From positions 137 through 18,464 of the forward strand of contig MTOL01000338.1 of NCBI GenBank assembly GCA_002011685.1: a stretch of DNA of 18,328 bases. Reading direction: 5' to 3'. A program made the position numbers and the translations under genes. Source of the stretch: Deferribacteres bacterium JdFR-76 (GTDB lineage: Bacteria; Zhuqueibacterota; JdFR-76). Shown piece after piece: positions 8,130 through 15,882 of this stretch. The notes below the pieces were generated by a model, which worked only from the letters and a program-made list of their open reading frames with translations, did not search any database and was not told the DNA's origin. Numbering within the stretch: the first letter of the stretch is position 1; each line of letters begins with the position of its first letter.

Positions 8130-9212
8130 TTAGCTTGCACCGGTTTCCCTGGTGTCCGGCTTTTCTTCGCCATCATGAGGGTCTTCTGACGCTTCTGCCA
8201 CTTCCGCCTTTTCTGCTTCCTGCTGTTCTTCAGCCGCCGGCGTTTCCACCCACCGGGTCAGATCCACAATTTGCCGTGCGCGTTCCACCGTATCCCGGTG
8301 TTCCTCTTCAGAGGGCTGGTACTTGGCAAATTTTACCAGATCGCAGCGTTCCAGGAATGCGGCAATCAGCTCCACATGATCGACTTCCACACCAATTCCC
8401 CGCAAATCGTCCAGCAGTTCTGTGGTGGTTCGCTCCATGGCCGGAACCTGGTACCGGCCCTCGATATACCGCCGGATGATTTCAGAAATTTCAGAATAAA
8501 ACCGCTTGATTTCTCCTTTTTCCAGAAGATTCTGCGCCAGCAGTGCTTCCAGTTCTTCGTAAGCCAGTTCATGCGGCGGACGGGCAATTTCCGGTTTTCC
8601 CGGCAAAATGGGTTCGCCGCGGCTGCGTTTCTTCAGATACCAGAACAGGAAAAACCCCAGGACCGCCAGTGCCAGGGCCAGACCACCGTACAGCAGATAC
8701 GGCCGCCAGTCAAAGGGCAGTTCTACCGGCGGTTTGATGTCGCGGATGTCGCCATCTTCGCTGGGTTTCAGGCTTTCCACCGTAATCTTGATTGCCTCCG
8801 TCCGAATTACCCGGACAGCCGTATCCGGCGGGATCGAGTATCGTACCGCAACCGGTGGAATTTCGAATTCACCCACCTCAAAGGTGGAGATAACGTAATC
8901 GACCCGGTTGATGATCTTTCCATTTTGTTTTTGCGGATCATAAACCCGGTAGTCGCGGATTTCAAAGCTTCCCAGATTTTCTCCCAATCCCGGAAGCCGG
9001 ACGTCTACACCCTTATCGTGCACCACCTCCACCGTGTAGGTAATAAGATCCCCAATGGTGATGGTTGAGCGGTCCACCCGGGCCGAAACGGACACCTCTC
9101 CCTGAGCACGAATCCCGCTTCCGGGCAAAAACACAGCCAGAACCAGAATCGCACCGACCACCAGCCCCATCCGCCACCTTCTTGCACCATTGTACAGCTG
9201 CAAAACCGTCAC
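8130..9212 (-). CDS. BatD-like protein 2, single-pass membrane protein with acidic tail
   Basis: Protein of 360 residues with no gene name I can assign. A signal or anchor (about 16-37, ending GIRAQG) is followed by one beta-rich extracytoplasmic domain (about 38-165), a transmembrane segment (about 172-193) and a cytoplasmic helical module at about 217-320. That module contains FYSEIS (239-244), a Val-Pro-Ala near 256-258 and ERCDLVKFA (288-296), matching the C-terminal module of BatD and of BatD-like protein 1. The last 38 residues are very Glu-rich. The start is a GTG at 9212, whose GTGA overlaps the stop of the preceding gene by 4 bases; an internal ATG at 9170 is possible but would begin inside the signal. 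It is probably a short BatD paralogue. Confidence 0.78.
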   Translation of the reverse strand: MTVLQLYNGARRWRMGLVVGAILVLAVFLPGSGIRAQGEVSVSARVDRSTITIGDLITYTVEVVHDKGVDVRLPGLGENLGSFEIRDYRVYDPQKQNGKIINRVDYVISTFEVGEFEIPPVAVRYSIPPDTAVRVIRTEAIKITVESLKPSEDGDIRDIKPPVELPFDWRPYLLYGGLALALAVLGFFLFWYLKKRSRGEPILPGKPEIARPPHELAYEELEALLAQNLLEKGEIKRFYSEISEIIRRYIEGRYQVPAMERTTTELLDDLRGIGVEVDHVELIAAFLERCDLVKFAKYQPSEEEHRDTVERARQIVDLTRWVETPAAEEQQEAEKAEVAEASEDPHDGEEKPDTRETGAS

Positions 9213-10132
9213 TTGACAAGATCCTCGTAAATTTTCACATTCTCCGCCCGCAGAAGAGATTGAATCAGCTCTTCATAGGCTTTCTGCTGCCGTTCCAGGA
9301 GCAGGCGCTGAGCGACCTGCTCACGGATTTCCGCCAGCGGCGGGATCCGCTTTACGTTGCCATTCTTATCCTTTTCCGCAAAATCTTTTTTGTGGGCCTC
9401 GTAATAGAGCCGGATATCTTCATCTGTGATCTGCACCTTTTTACTGATTTCCTCTTCCAGCAGTTTTTGCACCATAAAGGTCTTTTTGGCCTGGAAGACG
9501 TTTTCGATCACCTCTTTGTCCTGGTCCAGTCCCCGGCGTTTGGCAGAATCATAGAGCAGCTCGGTAGCGATGTAGCGGCGCAGAAATTCCAGCTTTTTTT
9601 CCCTGCTCTGGTACTGGGTCCTGATTTCTGGCGGCAGCTGGCTGATTTCAAAATCCAGATCTCCCTGGGTAATCTCCCGTTCACCGATCCGGGCGATGAC
9701 CGTGCCCGGCCGCTTTTTCCGCGGCTGAAAATTAAGAGCTGTCGTCTCCTCCAGCGCCTGCCGGGCGTCTTCCGGCCGGTTGAGCCGCTCCAGGCAGGCA
9801 ACAATCCTTTTGTTTGTTTCCGAGATGATCGCACTTTCCGGGTAAAATGTCCTGATTTTCAGGTATTCTGCCAGAGCATTCTGGTAATCGTGCAGCCGGT
9901 TGAAATAGATTTCCGCAATCCGATAGATGATATTGGCCCGTTCGTTTTCATCGGCCGCAAAATGTTCCAGATAGTAGCGGTACTGCTCAATGGCCTGCCC
10001 GTAGAGCTGGCGGTTGTACAGTTCGTTGGCGTACTCCCGCACTTTTTCTCCGGATATGCCCGGTCCCTGCCGGCTGCAGCCAGCCACCAGAAGGACCATC
10101 AGAAGGAAAATTTGGAGAAACACACCCCGCAT
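9209..10132 (-). CDS. TPR / SurA-like lipoprotein lacking a parvulin domain
   Basis: Lipoprotein of 307 residues. The signal ends in LLVAGC, with Cys19 as the lipidation site. Residues about 27-135 look like TPR helices (YGQAIEQYRYYLEHF, YQNALAEYLKIRTFYP). From about 143 (GTVIARIGEREITQGDL) the sequence follows the chaperone core of SurA/PpiC-type proteins, with ITDEDIRLYYEAHKKDF at 235-251 and a C-terminal helix like theirs (AEIREQVAQRLLLERQQKA). The roughly 100-residue parvulin (prolyl isomerase) domain that normally sits between these last two parts is absent; only a short linker is left near 252-266. A holdase-type role in the periplasm is inferred. It begins at the ATG at 10132 after AGGAGAAAGGA, 17 bp from the DUF58 gene, and overlaps the next gene by 4 bases. 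Confidence 0.8.
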   Translation of the reverse strand: MRGVFLQIFLLMVLLVAGCSRQGPGISGEKVREYANELYNRQLYGQAIEQYRYYLEHFAADENERANIIYRIAEIYFNRLHDYQNALAEYLKIRTFYPESAIISETNKRIVACLERLNRPEDARQALEETTALNFQPRKKRPGTVIARIGEREITQGDLDFEISQLPPEIRTQYQSREKKLEFLRRYIATELLYDSAKRRGLDQDKEVIENVFQAKKTFMVQKLLEEEISKKVQITDEDIRLYYEAHKKDFAEKDKNGNVKRIPPLAEIREQVAQRLLLERQQKAYEELIQSLLRAENVKIYEDLVK

Positions 10133-10149
10133 GGCTCTATCCTTTCTCC

Positions 10150-11028
10150 TTACCGGAAACGCCGCGCCCTCATCCGGAAAAAACGGTACAGCGGTTCGAT
10201 GTAGGGTTGATCGGTGTAAATGTCAACGGAATCGATATTCATGGTTCGGAACATCTTTTGGCGCTTTTGCCGGCGTTCGTCGGCCTGGCGGGCAAACAGC
10301 GTCCGCACAGCCGGATCGCCGGTATCCAGCAGCACAATCTCTCCGGTTTCCGCATCCTCCAGCTCAATGAAGCCCACATCGGGAAGTTCCAGCTCTCGCG
10401 GGTCGGTGATGGTAATAGCCACCAGATCGTGCCGTTTGTTGGCAATCTGCATCGCTTTTTCGTACCCTTCGGAAAGGAAGTCAGAAATCAGGAAAACCAC
10501 GCTGCGCCGGCGCGTTACCCGGTTCAGGTACTCCAGGGCACCCGCAATATCCGTCCGGTTGCTCCGAGGCTGGTGGTAAAGCAGCTCGCGCAGCACCCGC
10601 AGCACATGGGTGCGCCCTTTGCGCGGTGGCACAAATTTTTCCACCTGATCGGTAAAAATAATCAGCCCCACTTTGTCGTTGTTTTTGATGGCCGAAAACG
10701 CCAGCAGCGCGCATATCTCTGTGGCAATTTCGCCTTTCATCTGCTGGTAGGTTCCAAAATCCCCGGAAGAGCTCACGTCCACCATCAGCATCACCGTCAG
10801 TTCGCGTTCTTCCTGGAAAATCTTCACGTATGGGTGTCCCATGCGCGCCGTCACATTCCAGTCGATGGTCCGAATGTCATCGCCCACCACGTACTCCCGG
10901 ACCTCAGCAAAGTCCATCCCCCGGCCTTTGAATACGGAATGGTACTCCCCGGAAAAGACGTCATTCACCAGGCCACGTGTGGTTATCTCGATCCGTTTGA
11001 CTTTTTTTAGAATTTCCTTTGGGATCAT
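10150..11028 (-). CDS. DUF58 family protein with VWA-like fold
   Basis: DUF58 protein of 292 residues, usually found next to MoxR ATPases. The DUF58 signature is clear at about 35-62 (GRGMDFAEVREYVVGDD, then RTIDWNVTAR). A VWA-like metal site follows: DVSSS (Asp84, Ser86, Ser88), Thr159 and Asp183 in ISDF. No signal or membrane segment is seen, so it is probably cytoplasmic or membrane-associated. The start is the ATG at 11028, right after a GGGAG run. It lies 33 bp after the moxR stop, the usual moxR-DUF58 pairing. It may act as the soluble adaptor between the ATPase and the membrane Bat proteins; that is inference. Confidence 0.93.
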   Translation of the reverse strand: MIPKEILKKVKRIEITTRGLVNDVFSGEYHSVFKGRGMDFAEVREYVVGDDIRTIDWNVTARMGHPYVKIFQEERELTVMLMVDVSSSGDFGTYQQMKGEIATEICALLAFSAIKNNDKVGLIIFTDQVEKFVPPRKGRTHVLRVLRELLYHQPRSNRTDIAGALEYLNRVTRRRSVVFLISDFLSEGYEKAMQIANKRHDLVAITITDPRELELPDVGFIELEDAETGEIVLLDTGDPAVRTLFARQADERRQKRQKMFRTMNIDSVDIYTDQPYIEPLYRFFRMRARRFR

Positions 11029-11061
11029 CTCCCGTCCGGCGTAAATCGTCCGGTCCTTCTA

Positions 11062-12051
11062 TTACGGCACTTCGATCTGGTTCAGCACCCGTCGGACGAT
11101 ATCTTCCGACGTTACTTCTTCCGCTTCGGCCTCATACGTGGGAATTACCCGGTGGCGGAGCACATCCATAGCCACGGCGCGGACATCTTCCGGTGTCACA
11201 TAACCACGCCGCCGCAGAAAAGCATGGGCCTTGCTGGCCTGAGCCAGGTAAATGGAGGCCCGCGGAGAAGCTCCGTAAGCAATCAGATCGGTAAGATCTT
11301 CCAGATGGTATTCCGCCGGATTGCGCGTGGCAAAAACAATATCGATAATGTAACGTTCGATCTTCTCATCGATGTAAATCTGACTCACCACGCTGCGGGC
11401 CCGGATGATGTCTTCCGGTGTGACCACGGGATCCGGTTCCGGAAGCCCATCGCCGGCATTCAGGCGCATGATTTTTAGTTCTTCTTCCTTGGACGGATAG
11501 CCGATGGATAGCTTCAGCATAAAGCGGTCGATCTGGGCTTCCGGCAGCGGATAGGTTCCCTCCTGTTCAATCGGGTTTTGTGTGGCCAATACCAGAAAGG
11601 GATCGTCCAGCTTGTAGGTGGTTTCGCCAATGGTTACCTGACGCTCCATCATGGCCTCCAGAAGGGCGCTCTGCACCTTGGCTGGAGACCGGTTAATTTC
11701 GTCCGCAAGGATCAGGTTGGCAAAGATCGGCCCTTTTTTGGTACGGAATTCGCCTGTCCGCTGGTCGTAAATGAGGGTACCAATCAGGTCAGCCGGTAGC
11801 AGATCCGGAGTGAACTGAATCCGCTGAAACTTGGCCTGAATGGCACTGGACAGAGTGCGAACCGCCAGGGTTTTGGCCAGTCCCGGCACTCCCTCCAGCA
11901 GCACATGGCCATTGCAAAGCAGGCCGATCAGCAGCCGCTCAATCATGTATTTTTGACCGACAATCACCTTGGAAACTTCGCCGAGTAGCTTTTCAACAAA
12001 CGCACTTTCCTGCTGAATCTTTTCCTGAATCGCCTGAATGTCCCTGTTCAT
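11062..12051 (-). CDS. moxR: MoxR family AAA+ ATPase
   Basis: MoxR-type AAA+ ATPase of 329 residues, the usual length. Walker A is GVPGLAKT (54-61), Walker B LILADE (113-118), sensor 1 is Asn159 in LATQNP, and EAQIDRF (171-177) is the family hallmark. It should be an active cytoplasmic ATPase forming a hexamer. Known MoxR proteins act with VWA partners in insertion of cofactors or maturation of protein complexes, and here BatA, BatB and the DUF58 protein are the likely partners. The ATG at 12051 follows GGAGG at ideal spacing, 15 bp after the stop of BatD-like protein 1. Confidence 0.96.
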   Translation of the reverse strand: MNRDIQAIQEKIQQESAFVEKLLGEVSKVIVGQKYMIERLLIGLLCNGHVLLEGVPGLAKTLAVRTLSSAIQAKFQRIQFTPDLLPADLIGTLIYDQRTGEFRTKKGPIFANLILADEINRSPAKVQSALLEAMMERQVTIGETTYKLDDPFLVLATQNPIEQEGTYPLPEAQIDRFMLKLSIGYPSKEEELKIMRLNAGDGLPEPDPVVTPEDIIRARSVVSQIYIDEKIERYIIDIVFATRNPAEYHLEDLTDLIAYGASPRASIYLAQASKAHAFLRRRGYVTPEDVRAVAMDVLRHRVIPTYEAEAEEVTSEDIVRRVLNQIEVP

Positions 12052-12066
12052 CGGACCTCCTTTGCC

Positions 12067-13041
12067 TCATTCTTTTCTGGCCTCAGCCGGAAATGTACCC
12101 GGAGCCTGTGCCTGCGTATCCGCCCGTTTCCGGGCATTCAGCAAATCTTCAACCAGCGAATAAAAGCGCATCAGTTCTTCCGGTGTCCCCTCCTCTCCGG
12201 AGAATTTAATTTCATCACAGCGGGAAAGCATCTGCCCCAAACTTTCAATGCGGTGCTCCTCCAGGCCCGTTTCCCGGAGAAGCCTCAGAAGCTCCTGGGT
12301 CGGTGTTTCTCTGGCAGGAATTTCAAACTTCTCCGCCAGGTATCGGCGGGTAAGCCGGGAGATCTCGGCGAAATCTTCTTTCAGATCGGGCCTTTTGAGA
12401 TTGACTGCCTTTTGCAACTGATCCAGGTAAATATCTTCAACAGGTGGAGGTGGCGATGCTTCCATTTCGCTTTTCTTTTTTTTCTGCTGCTGACGAAAGA
12501 AGAGCAGCCCCACGCTTCCCAGAACCAGTATGCCGATCAGAACACCGGCCCACCAGGGGAAGCGTCCCTCACCCGGTTCCGGTACCGGATCGGTGATCTC
12601 CACAGGAATCCGCTGGGTTACCAGTGTTTGCTCACGATCCAACACGTTATCACGGCAGCGGACCACCACCCCCTCGATGTAGCCCATTCCCAGCTCCCGC
12701 GGCTTCAGCAGGTACTCGTAATCCCGCTCCACCAGTGTCTGTCCATTCCGAGAACGGGTACGGCTGGCAGTTGCGGTGCCCACAATATCAAAGTTGGTAA
12801 GGGCCGGATTGTCAAAACTGAGGATGGAATAGCGATCCGGATCCCCCAGCCAGGAAAGGGTTACATGCAACTTCAGTGTCCGGTTGAGCGGTACCTGGGT
12901 CTGCTCCACCCGGGCAGAAATCCGGATATCAGAAGAAAGGGAATCAGCAGTTTGGGCCAGAAGTGTTGCAATGTTCCAGCAGAGAAAGAAAAGAAGCGCA
13001 CCGGCAAAGAAAAACCTGACCGAAAATGTTCTTTCTGGCAT
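12067..13041 (-). CDS. BatD-like protein 1, first gene of the bat operon
   Basis: Protein of 324 residues. A signal (about 8-31, ending TLLAQ) leads to one beta-rich extracytoplasmic domain (about 37-150), a transmembrane segment at about 163-182, a Lys-rich stop-transfer stretch (KKKKSE), and a cytoplasmic helical module with DFAEIS (223-228), IPARE (241-245) and RCDEIKFS (274-281). The same module ends BatD and BatD-like protein 2. I chose the ATG at 13041 because GGAGAGG precedes it; an in-frame ATG at 13053 has no ribosome binding site. It lies 15 bp upstream of moxR and is separated from the TPR lipoprotein gene by a terminator-like hairpin, so it probably leads the operon. Confidence 0.78.
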   Translation of the reverse strand: MPERTFSVRFFFAGALLFFLCWNIATLLAQTADSLSSDIRISARVEQTQVPLNRTLKLHVTLSWLGDPDRYSILSFDNPALTNFDIVGTATASRTRSRNGQTLVERDYEYLLKPRELGMGYIEGVVVRCRDNVLDREQTLVTQRIPVEITDPVPEPGEGRFPWWAGVLIGILVLGSVGLLFFRQQQKKKKSEMEASPPPPVEDIYLDQLQKAVNLKRPDLKEDFAEISRLTRRYLAEKFEIPARETPTQELLRLLRETGLEEHRIESLGQMLSRCDEIKFSGEEGTPEELMRFYSLVEDLLNARKRADTQAQAPGTFPAEARKE

Positions 13042-13070
13042 TCCCTCTCCCATAAAAATCTTGGATATTC

Positions 13071-13095
13071 AACGTATTCTGCCTGTGAAAGTTCC
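13071..13095 (-). promoter_or_regulatory. Possible ECF-sigma-like promoter of the bat operon
   Basis: On the minus strand GGAAC (13095-13091), 16 bases, then CGTT (13074-13071) lies 30 bases before the first bat-operon start codon. GGAAC with CGTT at this spacing resembles promoters read by ECF (extracytoplasmic function) sigma factors. No good sigma-70 promoter was seen in the same gap. The match is nine fixed bases, so chance is possible. Confidence 0.3.
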
Positions 13096-13125
13096 AAAGG
13101 CAGAAATGGAATGCGAAGGCAGAAA

Positions 13126-13151
13126 GAGCCGGCTTCAAAATCCGCCGGCTC
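13126..13151 (-). terminator. Hairpin after the TPR lipoprotein gene, probable terminator
   Basis: A perfect 8-bp G+C-rich inverted repeat (GAGCCGGC/GCCGGCTC) with a 10-base loop starts 13 bases after the stop codon and is followed on the minus strand by TTTCT. The T run is short, so termination may be partial. It separates the lipoprotein gene from the bat operon. Confidence 0.6.
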
Positions 13152-13163
13152 CGGAAGCGTACA

Positions 13164-13682
13164 TCATTGGGTTTTGCTCTGCAGCGAATCCTGTCCGCCC
13201 GAAAGGAATTCAATCTCGTTAATATCCTTTCCCATGTTTTCCAGTTCCCACTTCACAGAAGTAACCAGCTCATTATCCGGGTAGAGTTCGAGAAAGCGCT
13301 GATATTCCTTGCGGGCATTCTCGTAGTCTTTCAAGCTGTTTGCGTAAATGAACCCGATCATAAACTGGGCCTGGGCAGCATATTCGCTTTCCGGAAAGGC
13401 CCGTCGCAGACGCCGGAGCGTTTCGATGGCCAGTTTGGATTTCTTCAGCTGATTATCCTGAATGATAGCAGCCCGGAACAGGGCCTCATCTCCGTATTCT
13501 CCTGCCGGAAACCTTTTGTACAGATTCATGTATGCTTTTGCGGCCTTTTCAAACTCTTCGTTCACTTCATAGGTCTTGGCCTGTTCGAAGTATTCCTGTT
13601 CGGTCATTTTTTTGCCGCAGGAGACAAAAAGCAGGGAAAGGCTCACACACCCCAATATTATGCGGCTTACAGTCCTGGCCAT
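13164..13682 (-). CDS. TPR lipoprotein, BamD/CpoB-like repeats
   Basis: Small lipoprotein of 172 residues with a signal ending LLFVSC (Cys22 as lipid site). Residues about 28-145 are TPR-type helices with outer-membrane-lipoprotein features (FEKAAKAYMNLYKRFP, LAIETLRRLRRAFPESEY, ARKEYQRFLELYPDNE). These resemble BamD (YfiO) and CpoB/YbgF repeats, but it is shorter than BamD, so I do not assign a name. Its start is the ATG at 13682, preceded by GGAGGTGA at 7 bases, a strong site. It has its own likely promoter and terminator and so appears monocistronic, although it directly precedes the bat operon, which is rich in TPR proteins. Confidence 0.82.
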   Translation of the reverse strand: MARTVSRIILGCVSLSLLFVSCGKKMTEQEYFEQAKTYEVNEEFEKAAKAYMNLYKRFPAGEYGDEALFRAAIIQDNQLKKSKLAIETLRRLRRAFPESEYAAQAQFMIGFIYANSLKDYENARKEYQRFLELYPDNELVTSVKWELENMGKDINEIEFLSGGQDSLQSKTQ

Positions 13683-13740
13683 TTGCCGTCACCTCCACTT
13701 GGTTTAAAAAATTTTGCAATAAGTTAATACTTTTGCGGAA

Positions 13741-13770
13741 ATTATGCAACAGGCTTTGAAGCATTTTCAC
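13741..13770 (-). promoter_or_regulatory. Possible sigma-70 promoter of the TPR lipoprotein gene
   Basis: GTGAAA (13770-13765), 18 bases, then CATAAT (13746-13741) on the minus strand match 4 and 5 of 6 consensus bases and sit about 60 bases before the start codon, downstream of the terminator of the preceding gene. Confidence 0.35.
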
Positions 13771-13825
13771 CCTTTTTGCGGGCTGCCTGGCGGCGAGAAA
13801 TGCGGCAGTATCCCCTCGAAGCGGC

Positions 13826-13869
13826 CCCAAAAACAAAAAGGGCTCCCGCTGCCGAAGCAGAAGCCCTTT
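13826..13869 (-). terminator. Strong intrinsic terminator of the thioredoxin-like gene
   Basis: On the minus strand an 8-bp stem (AAAGGGCT/AGCCCTTT, 13869-13862 and 13844-13837) encloses an inner CTGC-TTCG-GCAG hairpin with a stable UUCG tetraloop, and is followed by TTGTTTTT. It starts about 25 bases after the stop codon. Stem, tetraloop and T run together make this the best terminator in the window. Confidence 0.88.
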
Positions 13870-13893
13870 GAATTCGCAACTTATCATCCGCGT

Positions 13894-15807
13894 TTAGTCA
13901 GAGACCTTAACCCTGCTGCGGATAATCTCCAGCTCAATGTTCATTTCCTCCAGCATGTATTTGCCGGAGAATCCCACGTCTTTAAAATAAATTTTGCCAT
14001 CCGGACCGATAAAAAATTTCGTGGGAATTCCCTCCACGCCATAGGCATCAACAACCTTATCCAGCGCATCGATCAGCACAGGAAATGTGTACCCGTTTTC
14101 CTTCAGGAAATTCTTGACTTTTTCCAGCCGCTTTTGCCCCTCCTCCGACTCCCAGCAATTGATCGCCAGGACCATTACATCCGGATCATCTTTGTGCTGC
14201 TCCCAAAATTTTTGCAGGTACGGGAATGAGGCGCGACACGGCCCGCACCATGTGGCCCAGAAATCCACAATCACAATTTTGCCCCGCAAATCTTTAAGGG
14301 ATACAGGATTCCCATCCAGGTCATTCAGGGTAAAATCCGGCGCCGGCTTGGCGTCCTCGATAAATTTCCGTTCAATTTCCTGACGTCGGTCCTGCACCGC
14401 CTTTTCACGGGAAGCGGCCAGAAGGCTGTCCACATAGTCCGTGTTTCCAAAACGTCTCCTGTAGGTCTCCCGGTACAAATTGACAATGTCCTCATTAAAG
14501 CGGTCCTGCTGAATCAGGGTTTCGGCCACTTCCAGCAATTCGTCCGTCTTTCCCAGTGCCTTAAGGACTTCCAGGTAATGGTAACTGATGCTTTCCACCG
14601 CCCCCTTGCTCACCTGATAGGCTTCCCTGAGGGCCTTTTCCGCTTCTTCCAGCCGGCCCAGTTTGAAGGATGCATACCCGTAAGCATTCAGAGCCCGGGC
14701 AAACTGGAGCTCCTGAAAGCGCTTCCAGTAGCGCAGCGGCATATAAACGGGCTTTTTGGCCCCTTCACCTGAACGGAATTTCCCAACAAGCTCTTTTGCC
14801 ATCTCGGCCACATCAAGCAGCATGACATTCTCATCCAGCAGCCAATCCACCAGACGTACTCTGGCGTTCAGTTCCACATCCGGACAGGATTTTACGAACT
14901 CCAGTGCGGCGCGCCAGTTTTTCTCCACAATCAGATTATTTACCAGCCACTCGGCAAATTGCTTCCGGTACTTGTCGTTTTCCACTCCTTTCAAAAAGTC
15001 CAGGGCGCGTTTGACCCGCCGATCCGCGTTCCGGAGGTCCAGTATGTCCATCCACTCTTCCCGCAAAACAAACCAGCTTTGCGGATCCCGCTGGCGGATC
15101 TGTTCCACAAGTTCGGCCAGCCGTTTTTTGTCCCTCCCGCGGTAAAAAGAACAGGCCATACGCAGAATTTCCAGATTCTCCGGATATGCATTCAGCAGAC
15201 TGTCCACCTCCGCCTCGATTCTGGCCATCATCTTCTGGTCTTTTCCGTACTTGAACTGTTTATAAGAAATGTAGAGCCGGATGGCCTCCACATTGTCCGG
15301 ATACCGTTCCAGTTCTTTTCGAATGAGGACGAGCGCCGTATCCAGATCCCGTTTACGGTTCATGAAATACGCGTTCGCGAAAGACTGGGCAAGGGCTGCG
15401 TAGGCACCTCGTTCCGGTTCGCCCGCCGGCGTGTACACCATGATATCCCAGCCCCCTTCTTCTCTGCTATCCACTTTCTTACCATCGGTGAACTGAAAGA
15501 CCATTGCCTTTACGTTCTTACCTTTTAAAGGAAAAGAGACCGTCCACTTGCGCCCAGATTTTTTCATGGGATACTCTTCCAGGACCGGCTGCGGAGGAGC
15601 TTCGCCGCTGTACATCATCACCTCTGCTGCCACGGAGTCCGCATCTTGCAAAGGTGAATTTTTTCCGGGTGTATAGACCACCTTCAGCACATCGTCCGCC
15701 GTGGGCCTCTCGGGCGAAAAAGTAACCACACTCTCCGGCGGCGTAACGCTACATGTCAAAAAGAACACAGCCACCATAACCCCAAAAAGGGAAACACAGC
15801 GCCTCAT
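13894..15807 (-). CDS. Exported TlpA-like thioredoxin protein with large helical N-terminal part
   Basis: Protein of 637 residues. An N-terminal signal (about 5-19) ends in FFLTC, which could be a weak lipobox (Thr at -1 is unusual) or a plain Sec signal. A beta-rich region (about 25-125) and a long helical, TPR-like region (about 130-470) follow, then a TlpA/ResA-type thioredoxin domain at about 483-637 with WCGPC at 520-524 and the cis-proline in GIPT (Pro595). The active site is complete, so it should exchange thiols and disulfides outside the cytoplasm. The ATG at 15807 has AAAGGTG about six bases upstream; the in-frame GTG at 15816 overlaps that site and is less likely. It has its own promoter and terminator. 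The partner or substrate bound by the long N-terminal part is not known to me. Confidence 0.87.
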   Translation of the reverse strand: MRRCVSLFGVMVAVFFLTCSVTPPESVVTFSPERPTADDVLKVVYTPGKNSPLQDADSVAAEVMMYSGEAPPQPVLEEYPMKKSGRKWTVSFPLKGKNVKAMVFQFTDGKKVDSREEGGWDIMVYTPAGEPERGAYAALAQSFANAYFMNRKRDLDTALVLIRKELERYPDNVEAIRLYISYKQFKYGKDQKMMARIEAEVDSLLNAYPENLEILRMACSFYRGRDKKRLAELVEQIRQRDPQSWFVLREEWMDILDLRNADRRVKRALDFLKGVENDKYRKQFAEWLVNNLIVEKNWRAALEFVKSCPDVELNARVRLVDWLLDENVMLLDVAEMAKELVGKFRSGEGAKKPVYMPLRYWKRFQELQFARALNAYGYASFKLGRLEEAEKALREAYQVSKGAVESISYHYLEVLKALGKTDELLEVAETLIQQDRFNEDIVNLYRETYRRRFGNTDYVDSLLAASREKAVQDRRQEIERKFIEDAKPAPDFTLNDLDGNPVSLKDLRGKIVIVDFWATWCGPCRASFPYLQKFWEQHKDDPDVMVLAINCWESEEGQKRLEKVKNFLKENGYTFPVLIDALDKVVDAYGVEGIPTKFFIGPDGKIYFKDVGFSGKYMLEEMNIELEIIRSRVKVSD

Positions 15808-15853
15808 AGTCAACACCTTTCCATTGGTTCATGATACGCCATATTTGACCTAC

Positions 15854-15882
15854 AACTTAACCGGCGCCTGAAGGGATGTCAA
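15854..15882 (-). promoter_or_regulatory. Sigma-70 promoter of the thioredoxin-like gene
   Basis: A perfect TTGACA (15882-15877), 17 bases, then TAAGTT (15859-15854) on the minus strand, about 46 bases before the start codon. The -35 box and spacing are ideal; the -10 box keeps the T-A...T frame only. Best promoter candidate in the window. Confidence 0.55.
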
